A DNA stretch of 64,000 nt, taken from positions 62,001-126,000 of the forward strand of contig NZ_FQTT01000015.1 in NCBI RefSeq assembly GCF_900098745.1, written 5' to 3'. This stretch comes from Actinomyces glycerinitolerans. GTDB lineage: Bacteria; Actinomycetota; Actinomycetes; Actinomycetales; Actinomycetaceae. Each line of letters opens with the position of its first letter. The stretch's first letter is position 1. Positions 15,279 through 23,271 of the stretch are shown piece by piece. The notes below the pieces were generated by a model. It had not been told where the DNA came from. It was given only the letters and a program-made list of their open reading frames with translations, and searched no databases. Both the position numbers and the translations under genes were made by a program.

Positions 15279-18107
15279 TCAGTCGAGCGCGTCGATCATC
15301 TCCTGTAGAGTGTCGCGAACCTTGTGGCCGTTTGGCCCGTCTCCGACCAGGTCGAAGAGGACGTCCTGCACGTGCGGCTCCCCGTGTGCTGTGCGAGTGG
15401 AAATAGTTCGGAAGCATAGACTGGTCTTCCCGCTCTTGATCGCTTCCCACACGTCTTTATGGTCATGGAAGTACTGGGCGTAGCGCGGGTCGGTGATAAG
15501 GTGATCGCGCGCGTACTCTGGTGTGCCCTGAGGAAAGTCTCCTTCGAACGTGGTGTGCACAGGCGTCTTGCTCAACCTGGCGGTAACGCCCTTGTACTCC
15601 AGCTCGTAGAAGGTCTTGCCGTCACCGCTCAACGCGGCGCCATCGGAGTAGCCCCCCGGTGGCGTGTGGCCATTGTTCTCGTTACGCCACGCATCCAGCA
15701 CCGGAGCGCCATGCGTATCCGAGTAGTGCTGCCCACCGACCTCACCAATCGCCGCGGAAGTCTCAGAGACATTCTGCCTGGCGGCGGTCAAGTCGGTTGA
15801 GATCTTTTGCAGCTTCTTGATCTCTTCCGGGTCGTATCCGTCGGCCAAAAGACTATCAACAGTATCGTCTCGGTTTTTGATGTTGAAAGCCTTTCGTTCC
15901 AGGCCGTCGGGCATTGAATCGTCCAATTGCCCCAGCAACTCGTCGCGCTGACTAACGAATCCTTCACGGTCCTCGAACAACTCAGGAACACTCTTCTGAT
16001 ACCTGTCATCAACGTCGCCGTCAGCACCGTCTGCCCCGTCTACATCGGCGTGATCGTCAACGTTGTGGTCGTCATCGCCCTCGTGTTGGCTGTCGTGATC
16101 GGCGGTGTTGTCCTTTGCGTGGTCGTTGCTGGTGTCCCCGTCGTTGCTCTTATGGGTAGTGTCGGTGTCGCTGCTGGGCGCGTCCTTGTGACCGCCGCTG
16201 GCCGGGTCGGGTGCGTCGTCGGCCTTGCCGTGTGGGGCTGTACTGTCAGCTGCCGCGGTACTCGAATGAGAGCTGTTGCCTTCTGGGTCCATGTGAGCAG
16301 ACACGGACTCGGGCTCGGCCTCATGGCCACTGGGGCGCTCGGAGGAGCCCGGCGAGTCGGTGTCCCGGGGTCGCTCGTCGGGAGCCTGTTTGCCGTGCTC
16401 ATCGGGTTGATGCTGCTCCGAGTTGTGGTCGGCAGGCCGGTTGCTGCCCGGGTCGCCGTCAGCACCGGACCGGCCGCGGGGCTTGGCATCAGCGTCAGAG
16501 CCGTTGCGACTGGCGGGCTCAGGCTCGCCAGCGTCGGCCCGGCTGCCCCCGGCACCAGAGCCGCCGCCACCGGCTCGGCCGGTGGTCGCGTCGGGGGTGC
16601 TGGTGTGAGCGCCCTCCGAGCCACTGCTGCCCGCACGCTGGGTGTCAGCGCCTGAACCGACATCGGCGTGCGCGGTGCCGTGGGCCGATGGAGAGGTACT
16701 GGTGTCGCCATGTATCGGGTTAATGCCGTGGTAGCTGTTGTTCCCGGCAGAGGATGCAGCATCGCTGTAAGTGCTTGGAGTCCCGGCCCCGCCAGCACTG
16801 CCGGGGGAGCCCGACGAGGACCCACCAGCACCAACACCACCGCCTCCGGCAGCACCATCGGGCGAGGACGGAGCCGACGCCTGACCCGTACCGCCCGACG
16901 AACTCGCGGCGCCGTGGGCCGGGGGAGCTTCGGCGCTCATGTCCCCACGAGTGGGGTGAATGCCATGGAACAGAGCATCGGAACCACCACCAGCGGACGA
17001 GCCGCCGCTGGCAGTACCGCCCGCCGCGCCAACACCACCGGCGGTACCGCCGGAACCGGAGCCCGCGTGGGCGCCGCCACCCGCTGTGGTCGATCCGGTA
17101 CCGCTGGAAGCCGATGACCGGCCACCAGCGGCGTCCGCACCACCGGGACCGCCCACAGACCCGGCGGTGTCACCAGCAGGCGCAGGCGTACTGGTGGTGC
17201 TGCCGCCTAGGCTGTCGAGGTTGTTGGCGCTGCGCGCGGCGCGTGCGGCGCCCGCGTGGGCGGGGGCCTTGGGGGAGCCGGGCAGGTGGTTCTTGATGCC
17301 ACGGCCGATTCCCCGGCCCGTGGCCTCAGCCAGGTTGGAGGGGGCCAGCTTCTTCAGCTTCTTGAGCTTGCCCACCATGCCGGTAAGACCCGGCGGCACC
17401 CGGTTCAGCAGCCGCGACAGGGCTGAGATGGAGGTGACCAGGTCCTTGATCTTCCCGGACAGCCTGGTCACCCGTGTAGCAATCCACGAGTAGGTCTGAT
17501 AGGCAACCAGCGGGGTCAGCAGCCCCAGCGAGAAGAACTCCTCCGCCGCCGCCTGAATCAGCATGCCGAAGGCCTCGGTGATCGTGTCACGCACCATGTC
17601 ATGGACGAACTGCACGATCGCGGCGGCGATCTGAAGACCCTTGGCAATCCCCGACGCCGCCCCAGAGGCACCGTCCAGGCCATCGGACAACTCCTTGGCC
17701 CGCGACCGCCACGCAGCGGCCGCCAACCCGGCCTGACCCGCCATGTCCGCGGTCACATAGTTGCGCACATCCTGCGCATGAGTAGCAAGCGCCTCGGAGA
17801 TGTTCGTCCAGGTCTGCGCCCCCGCCATCACCGCATCGGCATCACCGGTCAGCTGCTCCAGCATCTCATCCAATGGATGAATATGCTCGATCAACCACCC
17901 CAGACCTGCACTGACCGCAGCCGCAATCGGGTTAAATACCGTGAACACCACATCCCCGGCCAAGGCCACACCCGCCAGGGAGCCGTACACCCACGACCCA
18001 TTACCGATCGCCTCACTCAGATCTGACAGATCCTCACCAATACCCGTACCCGCCCAAAACGACGTCGAATCCTGCCGCTCAGCCACCAGCGGATTAGCGG
18101 TAGTCAC
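15279..18107 (-). CDS. type VII-type polymorphic toxin effector with PD-(D/E)XK-like C-terminus
   Basis: A 942-residue multidomain toxin candidate. GTG 18107 is chosen because GGAGG lies six bases upstream and the product then begins VTTANPLVAERQDSTSFWAG. Residues 1-270 are helical, Ala-rich and partly hydrophobic like WXG100/LXG-type secretion domains, with a YxxxD motif at Tyr117-Asp121. Residues about 300-720 are a low-complexity Gly/Ser then Asp/His-rich linker. The last 200 residues start with a charged helical region (EDREGFVSQRDELLGQ) and end in a domain with SDGAAL (Asp822), ELEYKG (Glu837, Lys839) and DFPQGTPEYARDHL. The D-x14-E-x-K spacing suggests a PD-(D/E)XK nuclease. An EspC-like gene lies upstream and a DUF6301-like gene downstream. 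Secretion machinery is not in the window. Confidence 0.75.
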   Translation of the reverse strand: MTTANPLVAERQDSTSFWAGTGIGEDLSDLSEAIGNGSWVYGSLAGVALAGDVVFTVFNPIAAAVSAGLGWLIEHIHPLDEMLEQLTGDADAVMAGAQTWTNISEALATHAQDVRNYVTADMAGQAGLAAAAWRSRAKELSDGLDGASGAASGIAKGLQIAAAIVQFVHDMVRDTITEAFGMLIQAAAEEFFSLGLLTPLVAYQTYSWIATRVTRLSGKIKDLVTSISALSRLLNRVPPGLTGMVGKLKKLKKLAPSNLAEATGRGIGRGIKNHLPGSPKAPAHAGAARAARSANNLDSLGGSTTSTPAPAGDTAGSVGGPGGADAAGGRSSASSGTGSTTAGGGAHAGSGSGGTAGGVGAAGGTASGGSSAGGGSDALFHGIHPTRGDMSAEAPPAHGAASSSGGTGQASAPSSPDGAAGGGGVGAGGSSSGSPGSAGGAGTPSTYSDAASSAGNNSYHGINPIHGDTSTSPSAHGTAHADVGSGADTQRAGSSGSEGAHTSTPDATTGRAGGGGSGAGGSRADAGEPEPASRNGSDADAKPRGRSGADGDPGSNRPADHNSEQHQPDEHGKQAPDERPRDTDSPGSSERPSGHEAEPESVSAHMDPEGNSSHSSTAAADSTAPHGKADDAPDPASGGHKDAPSSDTDTTHKSNDGDTSNDHAKDNTADHDSQHEGDDDHNVDDHADVDGADGADGDVDDRYQKSVPELFEDREGFVSQRDELLGQLDDSMPDGLERKAFNIKNRDDTVDSLLADGYDPEEIKKLQKISTDLTAARQNVSETSAAIGEVGGQHYSDTHGAPVLDAWRNENNGHTPPGGYSDGAALSGDGKTFYELEYKGVTARLSKTPVHTTFEGDFPQGTPEYARDHLITDPRYAQYFHDHKDVWEAIKSGKTSLCFRTISTRTAHGEPHVQDVLFDLVGDGPNGHKVRDTLQEMIDALD

Positions 18108-18236
18108 CAGGAACCTCCAGGGAAACAAATCATAAGCAACAGTTAACAGAATCGCGGCGGACAGGCCTATAACCCGTCAGTCCCGCGGCAGACACCCACC
18201 CGCCGAACACACACCACAACCAGCCGCACCCAGCCC

Positions 18237-18548
18237 TCAGTAAGACGGGTAGGTGTTGTTGGCGCCGGTAGCCGCCTGGGAGTCGGTCTCCTCGAAGTCG
18301 GTGGCTGTGTCCTTCAAGTCCTGCACGTCCTGCTCGAGCAGATCCCCGATATCAGACAGACTCGAATCGAACTGAGTCTTCGCGCTCTCATACGACGACG
18401 CGAACAACGGCGTACACAACATCCCGAACGGCTCACCCGCCAACGCCGCGTCAGATGCAGACTCCACCGTGTCCAGTCCGTCGCCTACCGAGGCGACGTG
18501 CCCGGCGTGGGTGCGCCACACCTCCGGGGAGATCTCCAGGTCAGCCAT
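18237..18548 (-). CDS. EspC/WXG100-like small type VII-associated protein
   Basis: A 103-residue helical protein, MADLEISPEVWRTHAGHVAS and onward, with a central small-residue turn (LAGEPFGMLCTPLFASSYES) and a long C-terminal amphipathic helix ending in a disordered polar tail. This pattern fits ESX-1 EspC-like or WXG100-type partners that are co-secreted with or chaperone LXG/WXG effectors. No WxG is present. ATG 18548 overlaps the TGA of the tiny upstream ORF (TGATG), giving translational coupling. The effector begins 129 bases downstream. Family call is from pattern only. Confidence 0.65.
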   Translation of the reverse strand: MADLEISPEVWRTHAGHVASVGDGLDTVESASDAALAGEPFGMLCTPLFASSYESAKTQFDSSLSDIGDLLEQDVQDLKDTATDFEETDSQAATGANNTYPSY

Positions 18549-18694
18549 CACCAACCACCCCTGAAGCCACGCCCGTCATCGCCCTGCCGGAAGCTTCCTA
18601 ACGAACCGGTCGGGTCGATCAGGCCCGCACCCCGCGGGGCGGTCCCAGGCCGCCGGCCCGACTGCGCCGCAGCGTCATTGATCTCGTCGTCCAC
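18548..18694 (-). CDS. 48-residue Gly/Arg-rich leader ORF of toxin operon
   Basis: GTG 18694 is preceded by GAGGAG at six-base spacing and the frame runs 48 codons to a TGA that overlaps the next start (TGATG). The product begins VDDEINDAAAQSGRRPGTAP and ends DDGRGFRGGW. No family is recognised. The ribosome site and the coupled overlap with the EspC-like gene support translation. It may be a small accessory or coupling peptide for the secreted pair; nothing more can be said. Confidence 0.55.
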   Translation of the reverse strand: MDDEINDAAAQSGRRPGTAPRGAGLIDPTGSLGSFRQGDDGRGFRGGW

Positions 18695-18881
18695 CGAAGC
18701 TCCTCATCATGCGTGTTACCGAAATGGAACATACCAAACCCGCAACGCCACTTACCAGGCATACGGATGGGATCTTCACCATGTCCTCCCCGCTTCGGGA
18801 TATGCCGCATTGCCTAGCGACCCAAAGGCACTCGTCGCATAGGATGGGGCCGCTTCAGCACGGCGCACGGGAGGGCGGCAC

Positions 18882-20372
18882 ATGCACCGCACGCAGGACA
18901 CGAGTTTCATCTCCACCCGGGGCGGCATGGCGCCCACCGGATTCCTTGACGTGCTCCTGTCCGGATTGGCTCCCGACGGCGGCCTCGCCGTCCCCGCAGA
19001 GGTCCCGCGGGTATCCGCCGCCACTCTGGAGGCCTGGCGTTCGCTGAGCTACCCAGAGCTAGCTGCGGAGGTCATCGGCCTGTACGCCACCGACATCCCG
19101 GCCGCCGATCTGCGGGCGCTGACCGCGGCCGCCTACGGTCCGGAGCATTTTCCGGATCCGGTGGTGCCGCTGCGCCCGCTCGACGCCGTCGCTCCCGGGC
19201 TCGCCCTCGTGGGACTGTCCGAGGGGCCGACCATGGCGTTCAAGGACCTGGCCATGCAGTTCCTCGGGCAGGCGATCCCGTACCAGCTGGCCCGCGAGGG
19301 ACGCGTGCTCAACATCCTCGGTGCCACCAGTGGGGACACCGGCTCGGCCGCCGAGCACGCATTCCGTGGCCGCGACGGCGTCAGTGTCTTCATGCTGTCC
19401 CCGCAGGGGCGCATGAGCGATGTGCAGCGCGCGCAGATGTACTCGCTCGCCGACGCGAACATTCACAACATCGCCGTCGATGGGGTCTTTGACGACTGCC
19501 AGAACCTGGTCAAGGCGATCAACGGCGACGCCGCCTTCAAGGTCGAATACGCCATAGGCGCGGTCAACTCCATCAACTTCGGGCGCATCGCCGCCCAGGT
19601 CGTCTACTACGTGTGGGCCTGGCTGCGCGCCTCCGACGGCGTCGCGGAGGGCCTCGCCGGGGCGGCAGCGGGCGCCGGGGTTGGCGAGCCGACCGGCGAG
19701 CGCATCTTCGGCGTGGACGTCGCGGTGCCCAGCGGCAACTTCGGCAACATCTACGCCGGTCATCTCGCCCGCACCATGGGGGTGCCGATCCGCCGGTTGA
19801 TCCTGGCCACGAATGAGAACAACGTGCTGGATGAGTTCTTCTCCACCGGCGTCTATCGGCCCCGCTCGAGTGCACAGACCCTGGCCACCTCCAGTCCGTC
19901 CATGGACATCTCCAAGGCCTCCAACCTCGAGCGCTTCATCTGGACTCTGCTCGGTGCCGAGGAGTTCCACTCCCGCTGGCCCGAGCTGGAGCGTACCGGG
20001 GTGCTGGACCTCTCCGATCAGCTGGCACGGATGCGCGATGAGTTCGGCTTCGTCTCCGGCACCTCGACTCATGCCGACCGGCTCGCCGCGATCCGGCGCG
20101 TACACGAGGCCACCGCTGCACCCATCGACCCGCACACCGCCGACGGCGTGACCGTGGCCCTGCGGTTGATGGAACCGGAAGTTCCGACCCTCGTGCTGGA
20201 GACCGCCCGGCCGGAGAAGTTCCCGGAGACCGTTGCCGAGGCGCTCGGCGCCCCGCAGCCCGTGCCCGAGGCGATTCAGTGTCTTCTCGACGCCGAGCAG
20301 CACGTGGTGAGCATCCCCTGCGACGAGTCGCGGCTGCGGGCGCTCATTGCCGCCGACGCGCTGCGATCCTGA
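18882..20372 (+). CDS. thrC: threonine synthase
   Basis: PLP enzyme making threonine from O-phosphohomoserine. The 496-residue sequence begins MHRTQDTSFISTRGGMAPTG and carries the PLP-lysine motif GPTMAFKDLAMQFLG (Lys121), the ILGATSGDTGSAAEHAF phosphate-binding loop and VPSGNFGNIYAG. Length fits the long (class 1) bacterial enzyme. An insert of Ala/Gly-rich residues (GLAGAAAGAGVG) near 260 is unremarkable. It is the first core gene right of the toxin island and stands alone; four parS sites follow it. Confidence 0.95.
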   Translation: MHRTQDTSFISTRGGMAPTGFLDVLLSGLAPDGGLAVPAEVPRVSAATLEAWRSLSYPELAAEVIGLYATDIPAADLRALTAAAYGPEHFPDPVVPLRPLDAVAPGLALVGLSEGPTMAFKDLAMQFLGQAIPYQLAREGRVLNILGATSGDTGSAAEHAFRGRDGVSVFMLSPQGRMSDVQRAQMYSLADANIHNIAVDGVFDDCQNLVKAINGDAAFKVEYAIGAVNSINFGRIAAQVVYYVWAWLRASDGVAEGLAGAAAGAGVGEPTGERIFGVDVAVPSGNFGNIYAGHLARTMGVPIRRLILATNENNVLDEFFSTGVYRPRSSAQTLATSSPSMDISKASNLERFIWTLLGAEEFHSRWPELERTGVLDLSDQLARMRDEFGFVSGTSTHADRLAAIRRVHEATAAPIDPHTADGVTVALRLMEPEVPTLVLETARPEKFPETVAEALGAPQPVPEAIQCLLDAEQHVVSIPCDESRLRALIAADALRS

Positions 20373-20405
20373 ATGCCGAGAACCGCCGCCACAACCGGGT
20401 GAGCA

Positions 20406-20421
20406 TGTTTCACGTGAAACA
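20406..20421. promoter_or_regulatory. parS: parS site 1
   Basis: Perfect TGTTTCACGTGAAACA, the consensus ParB-binding palindrome. Confidence 0.96.
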
Positions 20422-20439
20422 TCCGGGCCGGGCCCGAAG

Positions 20440-20455
20440 TGTTTCACGTGAAACA
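20440..20455. promoter_or_regulatory. parS: parS site 2
   Basis: Perfect TGTTTCACGTGAAACA; flanks extend the palindrome to 20 bases (AG...CT). Confidence 0.96.
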
Positions 20456-20472
20456 CTCGTGTCGACGGTCCA

Positions 20473-20488
20473 TGTTTCACGTGAAACA
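20473..20488. promoter_or_regulatory. parS: parS site 3
   Basis: Perfect TGTTTCACGTGAAACA, 33 bases after site 2 and in step with the 34-base spacing between sites 1 and 2. Confidence 0.96.
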
Positions 20489-20620
20489 TCGCTGCACATA
20501 CTCCATGTGCGGCATGCACCGACCGTAGCGGGTTCAGGCGGCCCTCGTAATCGAGGCACGGCGGGCCACGCCAGCGAAGAACTCGCTCACTGTCATCGCC
20601 CGAGCACTCCCGTCTGGTGA

Positions 20621-20636
20621 TGTTTCACGTGAAACA
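20621..20636. promoter_or_regulatory. parS: parS site 4
   Basis: Perfect parS core inside a perfect 26-base palindrome (20616-20641), about 70 bases upstream of the aminotransferase start. Confidence 0.96.
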
Positions 20637-20704
20637 TCACCGTCAAGCCCAAGCGTGGCAGACTGTTCTCTGACGAAGCACCACCCGCCGGGAGGGATTA
20701 CCAC

Positions 20705-22012
20705 GTGAACGAGACGAACCCACAACGAGGCAACCGGCTGGACCCCTGGCTCGACTCCTACGCCACGCGGGCGTACGGCCTGCGCGAGTCCGAGACTCGC
20801 TCCCTGTTCGCCGTCGCCTCCCGGCCCGAAGTAGTCTCCCTCGCCGGCGGCATGCCCAACCTGAAGGACCTGCCGCTCGACGAGTTGGCCGAGGCGACGG
20901 CCCGCATGATCCGCAAGGACGGCGGTCGCGCGCTCCAGTACGGCAACGGACAGGGACTGCCGCGACTGCGCGAGCAGATCCCCGAAGTCATGGCGCTGGA
21001 GGGGATCGACGCCGACCCCGAGGACGTCGTCATCACCACCGGCTCCCAGCAGGCGGTGGACATCGTCACCGAGCTGTTCATCGATCCCGGCGACGTGATC
21101 CTCACCGAGGCGCCCACCTACGTGGGCTCGTTGTCCATCTTCTCCACCTACCAGGCCGACGTCCAACAGGCGCCTATCGACGCCGACGGCGTCATTCCCG
21201 AAGCGCTCGAGCAAACCATAACCGACCTTGAGCGGCAGGGCCGGCACGTCAAGTTCTTCTACTGCCTACCCAACTTCCACAACCCGGCCGGCGTCAGCCT
21301 CTCGGAGGAGCGGCGCCCGCAGGTCATCGAGATCTGCCGCCGCCACCACATCCTCATCATCGAGGATAACCCCTACGGACTGCTCGACTTCGAGGGCCGC
21401 ACGCACACCGCGCTGAAGACCCTGGCGCCCGACGACGTCGTCTACCTCGGATCCTTCTCAAAGATCTTCGCGCCCGGATACCGCGTCGGGTGGGCCGTGG
21501 CGCCGCCGGCGGTGCGGGAGAAGATGAAGCTGGCCTCCGAGGCCGCCATCCTGTGTCCGAGCTCGGTGGGCCAGTTCTCGATCTCCAACTACCTGGACAA
21601 CTTCGACTGGCGCGGTCAGATCCAAGACTTCCGCACCATGTACCGCAGGCGCCGCGACGCCATGGTGGACGCTCTTTCCGAGTTCATGCCCATGTGCACG
21701 TGGAACGTGCCCGAAGGCGGCTTCTATGTCTGGGTCGGACTGCCCGAGGGCCTCGACGCCAAGGAGATGCTGCCGCGGGCCGTCACCAACCTCGTCGCCT
21801 ACGTCTCCGGCACCGCCTTCTACGCGGGCGGCCGCGCCGGCCGCGACCACATGCGTCTGTCCTTCTGCTATCCGGAACCAGTCGATATCCGCGAGGGAGT
21901 GCGGCGCCTCTCCGAGGTCGTCACCCACGACCTGGAACTGGTCAACCTGTTCGGACCCGCCTGCCAGCGGCCTTCGGGCGGCGTCTCCGCACCCTCGCCG
22001 GACCAGGTCTGA
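20705..22012 (+). CDS. PLP-dependent class I/II aminotransferase
   Basis: A 435-residue fold-type I aminotransferase of the MocR/2-aminoadipate type without an HTH domain. Recognisable are SLAGGMPNLKDLP, the TTGSQQAVDIVTELF cofactor loop, EAPTYVGSLSIF, YCLPNFHNPAGVSLS, IIEDNPYGLLDFEG and the Schiff-base lysine in LGSFSKIFAPGYRVGW (Lys253). Substrate is unknown; relatives act on branched-chain, aromatic or 2-aminoadipate substrates. Start is GTG 20705 behind GGGAGGGA. It is followed at 65 bases by the ATP-grasp ligase; this pair next to parB is a common actinobacterial arrangement. Confidence 0.88.
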   Translation: MNETNPQRGNRLDPWLDSYATRAYGLRESETRSLFAVASRPEVVSLAGGMPNLKDLPLDELAEATARMIRKDGGRALQYGNGQGLPRLREQIPEVMALEGIDADPEDVVITTGSQQAVDIVTELFIDPGDVILTEAPTYVGSLSIFSTYQADVQQAPIDADGVIPEALEQTITDLERQGRHVKFFYCLPNFHNPAGVSLSEERRPQVIEICRRHHILIIEDNPYGLLDFEGRTHTALKTLAPDDVVYLGSFSKIFAPGYRVGWAVAPPAVREKMKLASEAAILCPSSVGQFSISNYLDNFDWRGQIQDFRTMYRRRRDAMVDALSEFMPMCTWNVPEGGFYVWVGLPEGLDAKEMLPRAVTNLVAYVSGTAFYAGGRAGRDHMRLSFCYPEPVDIREGVRRLSEVVTHDLELVNLFGPACQRPSGGVSAPSPDQV

Positions 22013-22077
22013 GACCCCATCATCACCCGCACCGACGCATACACACCGAATCGACCTTGAACAACGAGGAGTCGTCC

Positions 22078-23046
22078 ATGTCCGACACCGCCGAATCCAA
22101 CCCCGACGCGCCGCTGCGCATAGCCGTACTTGCGGGCGGTCTCAGCCACGAACGCGACGTGTCGCTGCGCTCCGGACACCGCGTCGCCAGCGTCCTGAAG
22201 CACCTGGGCCACAACGTGTTGGTCATGGACGTGGACGCGCGCACCATCGCCTCCCTGAAGGCGTTCAGCCCCGACGTGGTGTGGCCGCTGGTGCATGGAG
22301 GTCACGGCGAGGATGGCGGGTTGCAGAACGTGCTGATCGCCCTCGACCTGCCTTATGTGGGCACGCACTCCGACGGCTGCCAGCGCGCATCCTTCAAGCC
22401 GACGGCCAAGGCATCCGTGCGCGCCGCCGGCGTCCTCACGCCGGACTCGGTGACGCTGCCCAAGGCGTACTTCAGCCAGCTCGGAGCGCAGGAGGTGCTC
22501 GGCGTCGTCGCCGGTCACCTCGGCCTGCCCGTGGTGGTCAAGCCCAACCAGGGCGGCTCCGGACTCGGCGTCTCCTACGCGGAGAACGCCGACGAGCTGC
22601 GCACCGCGATGGTCTCCTGCTTCGCCTACGACGAGCGGGCGCTGATCGAGAGGTACGTGGAAGGCACCGAGCTCGCGGTGTCGGTCGTGGACACGGGCGA
22701 TGGCCCGCACGCACTGCCCGCGGTCGAGGTGGTCTCCCAGGGCCGCTACGACTTCGACGCCCGCTACAACCCCGGCCGCTCGGAGTACTTCGTCCCGGCC
22801 CGCGTCGACGATTCGGTGCAGGCGCGCGCCCAGGAGATGGCCGTAACCGTGCACCGCGCGCTCGGACTCGGCAACCTCTCGCGCACCGATCTGATCGTCG
22901 ACGCCGAGGGCCAGCCCTGGTTCATCGACGCCAACGTCATCCCCGGCATGACCGAGGTCTCCCTGTTCCCGATGGCCGCGCAGGCCGCCGGCGGCCTGCC
23001 GAAGCTGTATGACGACATCGTGCGCCATCCAGCGGTGTGCCCCTGA
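22078..23046 (+). CDS. D-alanine-D-alanine ligase family ATP-grasp protein
   Basis: A 322-residue ATP-grasp enzyme. It shows the N-terminal GGLSHERDVSLRSGHRVAS motif of Ddl proteins, the VHGGHGEDGGLQN segment, the ATP-binding VVKPNQGGSGLGVSYAENA and the C-terminal FIDANVIPGMTEVSLFPMA metal and substrate site. In actinobacteria a second Ddl-like gene is linked to parB while the main ddl lies elsewhere, so substrate and role are uncertain. ATG 22078 follows an AACGAGGAG ribosome site. It converges on parB; a perfect palindrome containing parS lies just after its stop. Confidence 0.85.
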   Translation: MSDTAESNPDAPLRIAVLAGGLSHERDVSLRSGHRVASVLKHLGHNVLVMDVDARTIASLKAFSPDVVWPLVHGGHGEDGGLQNVLIALDLPYVGTHSDGCQRASFKPTAKASVRAAGVLTPDSVTLPKAYFSQLGAQEVLGVVAGHLGLPVVVKPNQGGSGLGVSYAENADELRTAMVSCFAYDERALIERYVEGTELAVSVVDTGDGPHALPAVEVVSQGRYDFDARYNPGRSEYFVPARVDDSVQARAQEMAVTVHRALGLGNLSRTDLIVDAEGQPWFIDANVIPGMTEVSLFPMAAQAAGGLPKLYDDIVRHPAVCP

Positions 23047-23066
23047 ACGACCGGCGTCCTCGAGCC

Positions 23067-23108
23067 GAGAGGGCCGCGATGTTTCACGTGAAACATCGCG
23101 GCCCTCTC
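23067..23108. terminator. perfect 42-base palindrome, two-way terminator with parS core
   Basis: GAGAGGGCCGCGATGTTTCAC (21 bases, 23067-23087) is followed directly by its exact complement (23088-23108). The centre is parS site 5. It lies between the convergent ddl-like gene and parB, so the RNA hairpin can stop transcription from both sides while the DNA binds ParB. No T-run is present; the terminator role is inferred from position and stem strength. Confidence 0.75.
23080..23095. promoter_or_regulatory. parS: parS site 5
   Basis: Perfect TGTTTCACGTGAAACA at the centre of the 42-base palindrome downstream of parB. Confidence 0.96.
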
Positions 23109-23271
23109 GCCTTCATCTGATAACTGCTTGCGGTCCGGGCCGGGCGCCGCACGCCATCGACTACTCAATCACGCCCACGCGCGTCTCCATGGCGCAGCCG
23201 ACTCGGTCCAGTTCGAACCACGCGCACGGTCGTCTCAAGGCCAGAGGCCCATCGCCAGACGAGCGACCGTG

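Larger units (their letters stand above)
20373..20704. other. intergenic parS cluster
   Basis: This 332-base gap between thrC and the aminotransferase gene contains no gene but four perfect parS sites (20406, 20440, 20473, 20621). Confidence 0.85.

Noticed and set aside
15927-17493. Plus-strand frames opposite the effector linker
   Set aside because: Low-complexity Ala/Pro/Val strings caused by the Ser/Gly/Asp linker codons; no ribosome sites.
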